From positions 1,185,001 to 1,249,000 of the forward strand of contig NC_092671.1 in the NCBI RefSeq assembly GCF_964355755.1: DNA of 64,000 nt. Direction: 5' to 3'. Positions 26,201-41,200 of the stretch are shown here, piece by piece. This stretch comes from Antedon mediterranea (Eukaryota; Echinodermata; Crinoidea; Comatulida; Antedonidae). The translations under genes were made by a program, and so were the position numbers. Position 1 is the stretch's first letter. Every line of letters starts with the position of its first letter. The notes under the pieces are model-generated. The model worked only from the letters and a program-made list of their open reading frames with translations, searched no databases and was not told the DNA's origin.

Positions 26201-29200
26201 GGGGGTGGGATTATACTTGAATTGTATTAATAACTAATTTACCAAAGTATTTTGTCTGAATTAGGGGGTGGGATTATACTTGAATTGTATTAATAACTAA
26301 TTTACCAGTAGTATTTTGTCTGAATTAGGGGTGGGATTATAATTGAATTGCATTAACAACTAATTTACCAAACTATTTTGTCTGAATTAGGGGGTGGGAT
26401 TATACTTGAACATGGGATTATACTTATGGTCATATACAGTAATAATCAAATACAATAAAATACATAAATACCTTGGGTTTTTACTCCATATGAAGATCAT
26501 CTTGAGTAAGGTTGTTGGACTTGTGATGCTCTCGTTAGGTAAACGAGAAATTTGAGGCCATACCGCCGCCTCAAAGATACAATTAACCTCTTCCAAAGAA
26601 AAGGCGTAGTTGTCAAAGATCGTGAAAAATTCAACGAGACGTTGGATTGCAAGAGGGCGTAACGTCTTCAGTTGGTTCACATGGTATGGTAGAATCTAAA
26701 TGTAGAGAACAAACACACAAACATGATTGCGAATTGCACTTTAATGCTTTATCTAATAAAGATTTTTCCTAATGATTTTTTATCTCACAATCTAAATATA
26801 ACTTTATCAAATAAGCCAATTGTAAACAGTTTGTAAACAATTTTTTCTTTGTCTTTCTACAATCTAGGTCACATAATGTTTGTCTCTCTACAATCTAGGT
26901 CACATAATGTTTGTCTTTCTACAATCTAGGTCACATAATGTTTTTATTATCTAGAATGTATATAAACTGATGAATATAAATGTGTAGGCACTTTTTATGA
27001 TTCTATCACAGGTCAGCTGAAAAAGGAAGTTGAGGCTAATTGCAAACTTGGATGGCTCACAATGTTTCTTCTCTAATAATGTTTTACAATCAAATACTTG
27101 TACAAACCTGATGTCTCATATCAAGCAGCTTAGTGAATGTGGCTATTAGACTTATGATTAACCGAAGGATCATGGGAAGGAAAGCTGTGACCATGTGACC
27201 CAACTTGCTGAATATCACTGCAATGGTATCAATCATGCTGAAACGTAGCAGACAATAATATTATTAATACTAGGTTGCTTGTATTTTAATTAAGTGGAGT
27301 AGACTTATCTTTTTGAAATGCATACAGTAACAAGTATACCCATGTACAAATCACACAATAAACAACTAAAGATGAGCGGTAAAGGTAGGCGGAAAATAAA
27401 AATAATATAGAATCTATTTTATTTCTTCTGACCATTTACACTAAATGTGGGCGGTCGAGCGGGACAAGCTACACGGTTTCAGCTTACCGTTACTGTCTGT
27501 GTAAATTGGCCTTAACTCATCTTTTGGAAATTGAAATATGTGCAGACATATAACAAGTATACCCATGTACAAGTATACCCATGTACCAGTATACCCATGT
27601 ACAAGTATACCCATGTACAAGTATACCCATGTACAAGTATACCCATGTACAAGTATACCCATGTACAAGTATACCCATGTACAAGTATACCCACGTACAA
27701 GTATACCCACGTACAAGTATACCCACGTACAAGTATACCCACGTACAAGTATACCCACGTACAAGTATACCCACGTACAAGTATACCCACGTACAAGTAT
27801 ACCCACGTACAAGTATACCCACGTACAAGTATACCCACGTACAAGTATACACACGTACAAGTATACACATGTACAAGTATACCCACGTACAAGTATACCC
27901 ACGTACAAGTATACCCACGTACAAGTATACCCATGTACAAGTATACCCATGTACAAGTATACACATGTACAAGTATACCCACGTACAAGTATACCCACGT
28001 ACAAGTATACCCACGTACAAGTATACCCACGTACAAGTATACCCACGTACAAGTATACCCATGTACAAGTATACCCATGTACCAGTATACCCATATACAA
28101 GTATACCCATGTACAAGTATACCCATGTACCAGTATACCCATATACAAGTATACCCATGTACCAGTATACCCATGTACAAGTATACCCATGTACCAGTAT
28201 ACCCATATACAAGTATACCCATATACAAGTACAGTCAACTCTCCCAATACCGGACTCTCCCAAAACCGGAATTCACGAAAAACCGGACTTTTTTGGAGGG
28301 CCCAATTTGTCCCTATTCTAAATGTACTGTAATTTATCATGAAAACCGGAATACCCAATTCCGGAATCCGGACAAATTATGAAGTACAAAACACGAAAAT
28401 TAGCGTCTGAAAACCGGACTGACAGTTAAAAAACTCCAAATATTTACGATATCCATATACTGTATTTACGAAAACAACGTAACATCGTCGTCGCTGACTC
28501 GGATTCAATACATTCACAATGTACAAAAGCTTTTAACCATACCCTCACCATGCATGAAGTGCGCGACGTTTCGCGGTACGATCAAATAATGTTGCCATGG
28601 AGCACTACACTGTGATTGACAGGTCAGTTCATTGTTAACCCACGAGGCGGCAATTGCTTTGTTGCGTATCGAACTGCGGTGGGCTTTTTCACATCGAAGC
28701 GCTATGTCATTGTCTTAATGTCTATTGTTTTTAGCAGGGAGTTGTTAACAACTCCCTGTTTTTTAGCATATGAATTGTTTTTTAATAAAGTTCAATTTAC
28801 ATTCCACTTTGTGTCTTTGTTTTGTTTAAATTATTGTTAAATTCACAATTGCAATAGGACTTTAAAAAGGAATGTTTCACTAAAAATGTGCATCATTATA
28901 AATTTGGAAATCATTATGGCAAAACGTAGACGGAATGAACTTGACTTAACTAGTGTTAATAAACTTTGAAATGTTACCAATTAATTATTGTCATTATTGC
29001 TTGGCTCGTTTACCTAATCAATTTTCATCATTGCTATCAAATTACGTCAAAATAAAGGAGCTTAAAAAACATGTGGTCTAGGTGTGGGCGTTTTTATTTG
29101 ATTATGACACCTCTGCACATGCGCATCAATCAAAGCCCTTTCACCCATGCTGCTGCTGCTAGCTAGCTCACGAAAAACAATAAACAGACCGAAATTATGT

Positions 29201-32200
29201 TCACCGTACGTACGTACGTAGGCCTTTTTGCCGTTAAAAACACATTGAGAAACAATAATTTACTATTGTAACATGTTTTATTGGTACAGTAAATAATGTA
29301 ACTTTTAAAAAAGGTAAATTGAATTACTGTAGCTTAATATTAATAAAGTAGGCCTAGCCTAGGCCTATATCAGTATTTATTTAATTAAAACTAGATTGAC
29401 ACAATCATAGCCTAGCCTAGGCCTTCCCTACGCTAGGAGACCGTACCGGGCAGCATTCGGACCGGTGATTCAAAGCATTTTCAGTGACAACGTGATGACT
29501 TTAAAAATACGTTTTCAGGAAACCGGACTTTCGAAAAACCGGAAAATATATGCCCGCCCAAGGGTGTCCGGTATTGGGAGAGTTGACTGTATAACCATGT
29601 ACAAGTATACCCATATACAAGTATACCCATGTACAAGTATACCCATGTACAAGTATACCCATGTACAAGTATACCCATGTACAAGTATACCCATGTACAA
29701 GTATACCCATGTACAAGTATACCCATGTACCAGTATACCCACGTACAAGTATACCCATGTACCAGTATACCCATGTACAAGTATACCCATGTACCAGTAT
29801 ACCCATGTACAAGTATAACCATGTACAAGTATACCCATGTACAAGTATACCCATATACAAGTATACCCATGTACAAGTATAACCATGTACAAGTATACCC
29901 ATGTACCAGTATACCCATGTACAAGTATACCCATGTACAAGTATACCCATGTACAAGTATACCCATGTACAAGTATACCCATATACAAGTATACCCACGT
30001 ACAAGTATACCCATATACAAGTATAACCATGTACAAGTATAACCATGTACAAGTATACCCATGTACAAGTATACCCATGTACAAGTATACCCATGTACCA
30101 GTATACCCATGTACAAGTATAACCATGTACAAGTATACCCATGTACAAGTATACCCATATACAAGTATACCCATGTACAAGTATAACCACGTACAAGTAT
30201 ACCCACGTACAAGTATACCCATGTACAAGTATACCCATGTACAAGTATACCCATGTACAAGTATACCCATGTACCAGTATACCCATGTACAAGTATAACC
30301 ATGTACCAGTATGCCCATGTACCAGTATGCCCATGTACAAGTATGCCCATGTACAAGTATGCCCATGTACCAGTATACCCATGTACAAGTATAACCATGT
30401 ACAAGTATACCCATGTACAAGTATACCCATGTACAAGTATACCCATGTACAAGTATACCCATGTACAAGTATACCCATGTACAAGTATACCCATGTACAA
30501 GTATACCCATGTACAAGTATACCCATGTACAAGTATACCCATGTACAAGTATACCCATGTACAAGTATACCCATGTACAAGTATACCAATGTACAAGTAT
30601 ACCCATGTACAAGTATACCCATGTACAAGTATACCCATGTACAAGTATACCCATGTACAAGTATACACATGTACAAGTATACCCATGTACAAGTATACCC
30701 ATGTACAAGTATACCCATGTACAAGTATACCCATGTACAAGTATACCCATGTACAAGTATACCCATGTACAAGTATACCCATGTACAAGTATACCCATGT
30801 ACAAGTATACCCATGTACCAGTATACCCATGTACAAGTATACACATGTACAAGTATACCCATGTACAAGTATACACATGTACAAGTATACCCATATACAA
30901 GTATACCCATGTACAAGTATACACATGTACAAGTATACCCATGTACAAGTATACCCATGTACAAGTATACCCATGTACAAGTATACCCATGTACCAGTAT
31001 ACCCATATACAAGTATACCCATGTACAAGTATACCCATGTACAAGTATAACCATGTACAAGTATACCCATATACCATAAACCAATCTATACCTGTGTAGT
31101 TTCTTGAGGGGTACAACTGCACTTAAATCAAGTGACTGTTTGACATCATTCAGCATTTCTGTACAAGAATCTGTTAAACAATTACAAGATTACATAAGTA
31201 AAGCCGTGTATTCATTTTAAAAGCCATTATGTTTAGATATCAACAGATACATACTAAACAAGATGACATCAGTTACCTTTGATTAAATGCAGACATGGTT
31301 CAGTAACAAGGTCAATAAATACTCGCAGTTCCTCCTCTTCAGAGCCAGCTAAGAATCGTAAAATAACAGACCTTCTTTGTGCTGACCCTGCACGACCTTG
31401 CGTTCCAGCTCCAGCCTTACCCAACATCTTGCCATACAATATCCTACAAGGAGTCAAGTTTATTATTCATTAAATAATAGTTGATTGTTCTGTAATGGAT
31501 ATTCATCATGTTGTCATATATACAAGATATAAGAAACTTTGTCTTTGTAAAAACAAAGAAATGTCAGTTGTTCGCAATTCGATACATATACATAAATGGA
31601 TTAAATAATAAATAACAAAAATGTAAAATTCATCAGGTTATACATATTTATCATGTTATCATACATGTTATATTCATGTTTTCATACATACTCATCATTG
31701 CACCAGTTTATGTACACATAATGATAGAAAAAACTGACAAGAAACTCTTAGTACCTCATCAATATTGGGATCAAACCAGCCCTGTGACTCTTATCAACAA
31801 TGCCATGTTCAGGATCGATGTTGAATAATGCGATTTCTTCACGGAATGTTTTATCATCCATGAGAAGTTTGAAATGATCCTGGTATGGTGTTAAGTACTT
31901 GTGCTTATAAGCAAAGAGACAGTCAAGAGCGGTCTTCTGTACCTTGCCATACTTGTGTGAAAGAAGCTGCAACATTTATCAAATTAAAGGTGATTGATTA
32001 AATCACATAAAACAGATGGAGATGTCCATGGGGAAAAAAGAAAATGTTTTAATAACTTAAGGGAGAATACTGTAAAGCCCTGTCTACACTATTTGGTACA
32101 GTAGTGATATGCCCAAATATGGTAGTGATATGCTTAAATATGGTAGTGATATGCTTAAATATGGTAGTGATATGCTTAAATATGGTAGTGATATGCTTAA

Positions 32201-35200
32201 ATATGGTAGTGATATGCTTAAATATGGTAGTGATATGCTTAAATATGGTAGTGATATGCTTAAATATGGTAGTGATATGACATCATTATGTCCATATCGG
32301 CACATGACATAAAGATTGATAGTGTAGACAAGAGCTTATAGGGAGAATACTGTAAGGATAATAATGAAGATCTTACACACATTGAAACTGGGCAACTGAG
32401 GGCATGAGCAGAAAGCAAGATTTGCTATTCTATGTCACTTCTACTTACATTTGTGTATAGTTTTCTCAATTCTTGTTCTTGGTACAGACTTTTTGGTCCT
32501 CTGAACTTAGCAAACAGCTCAAGATGAGCTAACAGTGTCCTGGGGAAAAGAAATGTAAACAAATGAGCTACACAGTGGCAAGACATGCAATATAAAATTT
32601 AAAATAAATAATTTTTGTAAATCAGGCTATATTATTATTATCATGTGACTTACTGCGTAACTGAATGTTTTTGCTTTGTTTGACTTTTATTAGAATCACT
32701 TGATGTCTCTTCCTCATCTTCTGTTTCATCTACATCTTTCTCCTGGTTTGCTGAATCTTTCGTTCTCTCATTTCTCCTCTGAATATCTTGCGTTGGCGCA
32801 TTGAGCACGTCTGATGGGTAATATTCTTTTCTAAAATGAAGAAAAAGTATATATTAACATGTTTATCATGCTATTAATATGTTTAAAAAGACTTTTACAC
32901 AGGCTATAAACATGTGTAAAAGGCTCTTTACACATGTTCTAGGCTATAAACATGTGTAAAAGCCTCTTTACACATGTTCTAGGCTATAAACATGTGTACT
33001 GAGCTATTAACATTATGTAAAAGGCTCTTTACACATGTTCTAGGCTATAAACATATGTAAAAGGTTCTTTACACATGTTCTAGGCTATAAACATGTGTAC
33101 TGAGCTATTAACATTATGTAAAAGGCTCTTTACACATGTTCTAGGCTATAAACATGCGTACTAAGCTATAAACATATGTAAAAGGCTCTTTACAAATGTT
33201 CTAGGCTATTAACATGTGTACCGAGTTATTAACGTGTGTAAACGGCTCTTTACACGTGTCCTGGTTGTGACATATTATGTATTGCGTACTAATAACATAT
33301 TTATTGGTCTTTTAAAATGTGTACAGGCTTTTTAAGCACCCAGTATTAATGTATTTTATTGCAATATTCAATTTTCCCACCAGAGTACTCACCACCACCA
33401 CCACACCAAGCCACTTACTCTATAAACTTTAGAAACAATGGAGTTAACTCCCGAGACCGCAGTTCAGCACGGTCTGCAAATAAATGCATGGCTTTCCACG
33501 CCTGTTGACGAAAGTTCACATAGTCTGGTCTGTCTTCATCTAATACCTGATCATTGTACACACTGCTAAAGAGCAGACTCAGGCTGGTTACGTTGTCATC
33601 ATCTTCATCTTCTGATAGTTGCGAGTTGGGTGTCTGAGAACCTGTTGTATCGTTGCTTCCAAGTTGTTCACATATCCCAGCTACTATCCTCAAATGGTCA
33701 CCATATATTTTCCAGAATGATTTTTTATCCATTCCACAGGCATGGCTTCTATTAACATCAAAAGAAAAAAAGGTGTATTTAAACTACAATATAGTAACCA
33801 GTTAAATATAAGTATTTTAAATAGATGTATAAATAACTATGAACTAAAGCCCTATATTTACAGTGATCATTCTATTGTGAAAACGTATTCACTTTTATAC
33901 ATTACAATTTCATTTTAGGTTAAATTCAAGATAAATTACGAACCTGATAAGTTCCATTACTGGTTCCCATAGTAACCGAAAGTTGACATATAACATACTG
34001 ACCAAGTAAAGAAGAGGCACCTACAGAAAAAAAAAAGATTAAAAAAATCCTCCTCATCGTATGACATCATCAACATCCCATATGACATCATTAACATCAC
34101 ATACTGTATGACATCATTAACATCCCATATGACATCATCAACATCCCACATGACATCAACATCTCATCATGACATCATCATTCCATATGGCATCATCAGC
34201 ATTCCATATGGCATTATCATCATTCCACATGACATCATCAGCATTCCACATGACATCATCAACATCCCACATGACATCATCAACATCCCATATGACATCA
34301 TAAATCACTATAATCTTAATCCTTATCTCTCACCAACCATCGCCATCAAATTAATATTTAAGTATAATCTAAATTCACACACTTAATGTAATGTTACAAG
34401 CAGAAGTAATGTCTTACTTCATGTAGATTGGATTCTTTAGGAATGTTATACTGTACAACATTATAGTCAAGATGCTGTAGACACTTGAGTTTTTCTCTGT
34501 AATCTGCTAATGTAACTGGTACCATCTCAGCTCTAAGACAAAGTCTAAAAATACCAACTTGCTCAACCGACTGAAAAAAAATATTTCATTTGATTCAGTC
34601 TTTAAAATAAGAAAATAATACGACAGGTTTATAGGAAACCGTATTCACCATTCACACTAAGGCTAAGAGAAACACTTACCCTTAAAATTAAAAACAATCT
34701 GCTATCTAAGTAAATACAATTTAAGGGAAATGCTTAATATTTAAGGGAAATATCTCACTTAAGTTTGATTGGTGATAGACTTGCTTATCCACCTTGGACA
34801 CATTTCGTCAGGAGATGTTCCTCATAAGTTTTAAAAACAGTATTTAAAGCAATTAGTTTAGTAGTCTAATCAATGACTTTACTTTGACCAGCACGATCAC
34901 TTTACTTTGACAAGCATGATCACTTTACTTTGACCAGCATGATCACTTTACTTTGACCAGCACAATCACTTTACTTTGACCAGCACGATCACTAAGCAAG
35001 AATACACCCATGTAACAAGATTGTGAAGGCAGGGGGCGATACCAATTTCCCAAAAAATAAATTTGTAAATTATTAATTCTGTACTCACCACTTTGTCTTC
35101 TAAAGTTGGTAGATCTAACAGGAATGTTGACAGAATGTGTAAACTTAAAAGACGAACCTGAAAATAAACAAAACATAAAATTAATTGATTTAAAATTGAG

Positions 35201-38200
35201 ATGTTAATCTTATTTAATTATTTTTAAAAATTTGAAATCTTATAGTAATAACACATTGGAAATTAAATCAATATAACTTTATAACTGAGAGGTTTTTTTT
35301 GAGAACTAAGTAAAGTTTTGTGTAAATACTGAATTACCTTGTTAAATGGAGATGATAAATTCTTTTTTATCAAAGGATAGACTTCATCCAATGAGATATT
35401 GGATTCTGTACTTGTCTTATCTTTTGAATTCAGTTTAAAATATATATCACCAACTAGCAATGCATGTTGATTCTCTGGAAATTTTCTTTAAAAATTAAAA
35501 AAATACATATAACATTAGTAACATTTTTTAAAACAATTAAAATACTGAATGTGAATAAATAAAAATGTTATTTGTTTAACCCATTGACCCCTAAGTTTAT
35601 TTTGCTCCCCTGGGACCTAAAAAGCATATGTCGCATAATTAACTGGTACTCCAAAACATATTTCCAATATCTTTTATGGCACTTCAAATTATTACATATG
35701 TGATTATAAAATACCTTAGAAGATCCATAATAAAAGAGGAGGATAGAAAGTGTCTAATGTCTGCAGTATCGTAGGTAACACACAGATCCAACACGACATG
35801 ACTTAACATCAATAGCACCTTAGCTGATAATGAAGCTGTAGAACAAACAATGTTGTTAATCTCTATCTATTATTATCTTTATATCTATTTGTTCTTTATA
35901 CTGACCATAGGGCCCAGTACAGGACCATGGTAAGCACAGCAAGGCAGACGATTTTCCTACTCTTTTTGCATAGTGCACAAAGTTCTTTATTGTGGACATG
36001 TACAACGTATGTACACAGCTTGAGAGTAAATTATTTTGCCTCGGATACAAGCAATAGGCAGACAAGTTTAGAACCCATAATATGGTAGTCCGGTATCTCA
36101 TTGTACCATACTAAGAAATGTACCACACACTTAAGGACGTAGATTACCTTCTAAATTGGGTAGTAGTTGTGTTAACTTGTTTAATATGTTTCCCAAAACA
36201 ACTTTGCACTTTGCTTTGTCCATCGGTCTGAAAATAAAATCAAGACAGTGTTGACGTTACAACATATAACCCAATAACGCTAAAACTCAATTTCGGTAAA
36301 AAATGATACATACCTGACATGAGGAACACAGCATAGTCCAGCCCACAGCCTAGCTTGATTAGACTCCAAGGAGATGTCATTAGACTCTTCATCCAGCAGT
36401 GACAAAATATATTCTGGTATAGACGTCGATAATTTACTCTTATTTCTGCAAAATTGACATTCTGATTTAGTACTACAAAAGGATTTTATTTATTCATTTT
36501 AATATTCCAAAGCAAGTTAAATTTACTATAATATTGTAAAGATCACAAATACTTAATTTCAATTAAGATTTCCAAACCTTTTTTGCAGAGCTATGTTGAA
36601 ATCTAAATGATACGGTTGATAAGAAGTCAATTGTGATGCATCAGTAATCAGAGGTCGTCTAATGTTTATCAGATGGGCCAATGATTCAAGAACATCTTCC
36701 CTGGCTTCTTTATCATTGGTCAACATACACGAATGGCAGATATCAAGAAAACGAGGCAAAACATCCTAAAAAGTAAATGTGATATTGTGGTTAGCTTTGA
36801 GGTAGTCACCTAACACATTTAACGGTCAAGAATATAAAAAAAAAATGTTTACCTTATCGAAAAAAGTTTCCTCATAAAGACTAGCAACAAAAGAAAACAC
36901 CTGCTTTCTAGTGAATTTGCCTTTCAATACCTAAACAAATACATAAAATAGAAGTTATGTCAACTACAGTATTGAAGTAGGACCTTTCTTGTCTGGGGAT
37001 GGTATCCATATAAGGAAGGCTAGTATCCATATAAGGAAGGCTAGTATCCATATAAGGAAGGCTAGTATCCATATAAGGAAGGCTAGTATCCATATAATGA
37101 AGGCTAGTATCCATATAAGGAAGGCTAGTATCCATATAAGGAAGGCTAGTATCCATATCAGGAAGACTAGTATCCAAGAATGGCTGGTATTACATATAAG
37201 GAAGGCTAGTATACATATAAGGAAGGCTAGTATCCATATAAGGAAGGCTAGTATCCATATAAGGAAGGCTAGTATCCATATAAGGAAGGCTAGTATCCAA
37301 GAATGGCTGGTATTACATATAAGGAAGGCTAGTATCCATATAAGGAAGGCTAGTATCCATATCAGGAAGACTAGTATCCAAGAATGGCTGGTATTACATA
37401 TAAGGAATTCTAGTATCCATATAAGGAATACTGCTAAACTAAATTATTACTACAGTCTAATAAGTAAAAAAATAACATTACATATCTTACCAAGTTTATC
37501 AGCATGGAATTTTGATGAAGAGTTAGGTTACACCTGGGAGCACACAAAAGGTCAGAGGTTATATTAAGGATGATGTCACTGTGACTACTGGAAGCAAATG
37601 GGCCAGACAATATCTTTTCTAAAAGCTACAAGGAAAACAAAGAATAAATTAAACTATTATCACAGTTTCTTTCTATTTTTTCACTTATGCAAATATAAAA
37701 CAAATTACAAACGTAATTTTTACCTTGACTAGTTTTTCAGGCGATATAATTAACCCTCCACCCCCTCTTTTGATCAATTGTTGGAAGAGCTGCAGCAGAC
37801 GATTCATCTGATCTATGACGGCTTCATTCTTAGTTACTTGCACACTTTCATGAACTTTGTAAATTTCACTCTATACAAAAACAAAATTTTACATTTGCTT
37901 ATAACTTTGCAATAAAATGACATATGATAATAATATTGACAAAGCTGATGATGATCACAATGATTTAGATAATGATGAAAACATGTTAGTAACTTACCTG
38001 GAAGCATTCCCAGACAACCTGAATGTTCTCCTTATTTGTGTATTCTAACATGTTATTCAACATGTGTGATAAAGCTTGGTAAACGAGATGACTGGGTAGC
38101 CTACATGATTCATCTTCACTGGGTCCTAACTTGTGCAACATCAAAGGTAACACCTTAAATAATGATGATACAGACATTCATTAAGAATTGAAACATTAGG

Positions 38201-41200
38201 TTCACATAACATCATTAAGTAAAAATGTAAACATCATGGACAAATGAGTTACTTATTTCTCTATGATGTAAATAAAGAAGAAATCCTACCTTTTCTGTAC
38301 AGGAGTGAAATTGTTTCACGACTCCTTTAATCATTTCAAACAATAGCTGACCTAAACCGGCACAAAGCTGAAAAACAAGGTAAGAAATCCAACAGAATAA
38401 AAGTTAGAAACTGTAAACTACTGTTTCAAAATAGACAGAAATAAAAACACAAAGCTGAGAAATAAAACAGGGATAACACAGTAAATGTATTGTTAGGGTA
38501 TCTAGACATCTCTGTGGGTGACTGGTGTGTTGAAACTAGGCTGGATGCAAGATCTTGAAATAAGGTTTAGGCTCAGTGGAAGACTAGAAGGTGGCTATTG
38601 ACAGGCTACGCTATCCAAAAATGTGTCCATACATGGACATGATGATGTCATATCACTACCATATTTGTGCATATCACTACCATATTTGGGCACATCACAC
38701 TAGTTTGATAGTGTAGACAGACCTCAATGCTTAAATCTGAAGTAGAAGATATTATTAACTTACGCCATTATTCTCGTTGAGTTTGCTGAACATGAAGTTG
38801 AACAGGTCACCAGGGTCACGTATCTTGCGCATCAGAAATGAGAAACTTTCAGCTGCAAAGTTGCGTATATGTGCCTTCTGATCTTTTTCTAACAGTGGCT
38901 GATAAATTCTGTAAATGTTTGTACAAAAGGAATTCTTAAAAGGTTGTAAATTTGCAAGACATGTTACTATATAATTTCTATAAATATTCTACAATTATTG
39001 AAGATGGAACATTGTGTGTACACATGAAATACAGGTACTAATTGCAATAAAGATCACTTTAATTGAACTAATATGCAAAGATAGATAGCCTTCTACTATA
39101 TGTAAAACATAGGTAAATCTTCAAGATTGCACACAAACTTACATAAACACATCCTGAATGTCCTTTACAAGATATCGCCAGAGAAACTTGAACAGGTAAG
39201 AGAGACATCGGAACGCACTTTCAAGTATTTCAGTGTCTTGTGTGTTAAGTAGTGACGTAATTATCTCAAAGAATTCATGGAAGTGCCGGTAGAAATCCAT
39301 CTGGAGATCTCGGGCCAACTGAACTACCAAACTATAGACAAAAAAAGACATTAACTATAATAACTATGACTTGGATATTATATAAAGTCTATATTACTTT
39401 TAATTTAAGTACACATACTTACTCTAATAGTTGTTGGTAGGCAAGGCTGTTAATGTTATTCTTGTTACTTTGCATTATTTTGCATTTAAGTACACATACT
39501 TACTCTAGTAGAGGTTGGTAGGCAAGGCCGTTAATGTTATATGAGTTCCTTTTCATTTAAGTACACATACTTACTCTAGTAGAGGTTGGTAGGCAAGGCT
39601 GTTAATGTTATTCGTATACCTTTGCATTTAAGTACACATACATACTCTAGTAGAGGTTGGTAGGCAAGGCTGTTAATGTTATTTGAGTTCCTTTTCATTT
39701 AAGTACACATACTTACTCTAGTAGAGGTTGGTAGGCAAGGCCGTTAATGTTATTTGAGTTCCTTTTCATTTAAGTACAAATACTTACTCTAGTAGAGGTT
39801 GGTAGGCCAGGCCGTTAATGTTATTTGAGTTCCTTTGCATTTAAGTACACATACATACTCTAGTAGAGGTTGGTAGGCAAGGCTGTTAATGTTATTTGAG
39901 TTCCTTTTCATTTAAGTACACATACTTACTCTAGTAGAGGTTGGTAGGCAAGGCCGTTAATGTTATTTGAGTTCCTTTTCATTTAAGTACAAATACTTAC
40001 TCTAGTAGAGGTTGGTAGGCCAGGCCGTTAATGTTATTTGAGTTCCTTTTCATTTAAGTACACATACTTACTCTAGTAGAGGTTGGTAGGCAAGGCTGTT
40101 AATGTTATTTGAGTTCCTTTGCATTTATGTACACATACTTACTCTAGTAGAGGTTGGTAGGCAAGGCTGTTAATGTTATTTGAGTTCCTTTTCATTTAAG
40201 TACACATACTTACTCTAGTAGAGGTTGGTAGGCCAGGCCGTTAATGTTATTTGAGTTCCTTTTCATTTAAGTACACATACTTACTCTAGTAGAGGTTGGT
40301 AGGCCAGGCTGTTAATGTTATTTGAGTTCCTTTTCATTTAAGTACACATACTTACTCTAGTAGAAGTTGGTAGGCAAGGCTATTAATGTTATTTGAGTTA
40401 CTTTGCATTTAAGTACACATACTTACTCTAGTAGAGGTTGGTAGGCAAGGCTGTTAATGTTATTTGAGTTACTTTTAAGTACACATACTTACTCTAGTAG
40501 AGGTTGGTAGGCAAGGCTATTAATGTTATTTGAGTTCCTTTGCATGTAAGTATACATACTTACCATAGTAGAGGATGGTAGGCAAGGCTGTTAATGTTGT
40601 TTGAGTTACTTTTAAGTACATATACTTACTCTAGTAGAGGTTGGTAGGCAAGGCTGTTCTTAATCTGTAGGTGCTTTTTGAGAGCCTTAACAATGTTATC
40701 TTCATGATGCACCAGTTGGGCATAGCTTTGTACTTGCTTGTTGACTTCAGCAGTGAATGCACCTTTACAATAAAAAGTAACATTTTATTCGCACAAACAG
40801 TAACATGGGATGAAGAGACTATCAGCAAAGTCATCCCCCTGCATATGTCTTGTTTTCTATTGACAAGCAGGCCTCGAATTTGGGGATTTTAGGGGCAAGG
40901 CCATTTGGCCTCCGGTTTTCGTTGATTTGAGGGGCACCAAGGCCAAATGGGAGGGCACCAAGGCCATTTTGTTTTAAATCGAAGGGGCACCAAGGCCAAA
41001 ATTAAAAAATATTTTAATAACTAGGCCAAAATTAAAAAATAGCTTGTTTCCGGTTGAGCGCCCGGGTGGAATTTAAAAAAAAAAAAAATTCTACCCGCAA
41101 ACATTTTTGGGGGGATTTCCCCTATTCATCAGATTGCGTAGTAGTAGTAGTAGGAGAGGACTGTCTAGGCCTACATCTTTTTGTATTTCATATAAATATT

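Noticed and set aside
27441-31156. Open frames of 240-550 codons in several frames on both strands
   Set aside because: They are translations of the 16-bp minisatellite, whose unit has no stop in any frame; the repeats read YTHVQVYP and the like. No start context, no domain, and they lie inside a UTP20 intron.
31560-31700. Possible box C/D snoRNA in UTP20 intron 24 (TGATGA and CTGA words about 70 nt apart, minus strand)
   Set aside because: No terminal stem next to the boxes, and the interior is featureless AT-rich sequence.
34050-34305. CRISPR-like array
   Set aside because: Eukaryotic simple tandem repeat with no unique spacers.
36908-37567. 192-codon frame HIRKASI repeated
   Set aside because: The 21-bp array length is a multiple of three, which keeps the frame open; intronic and non-conserved.
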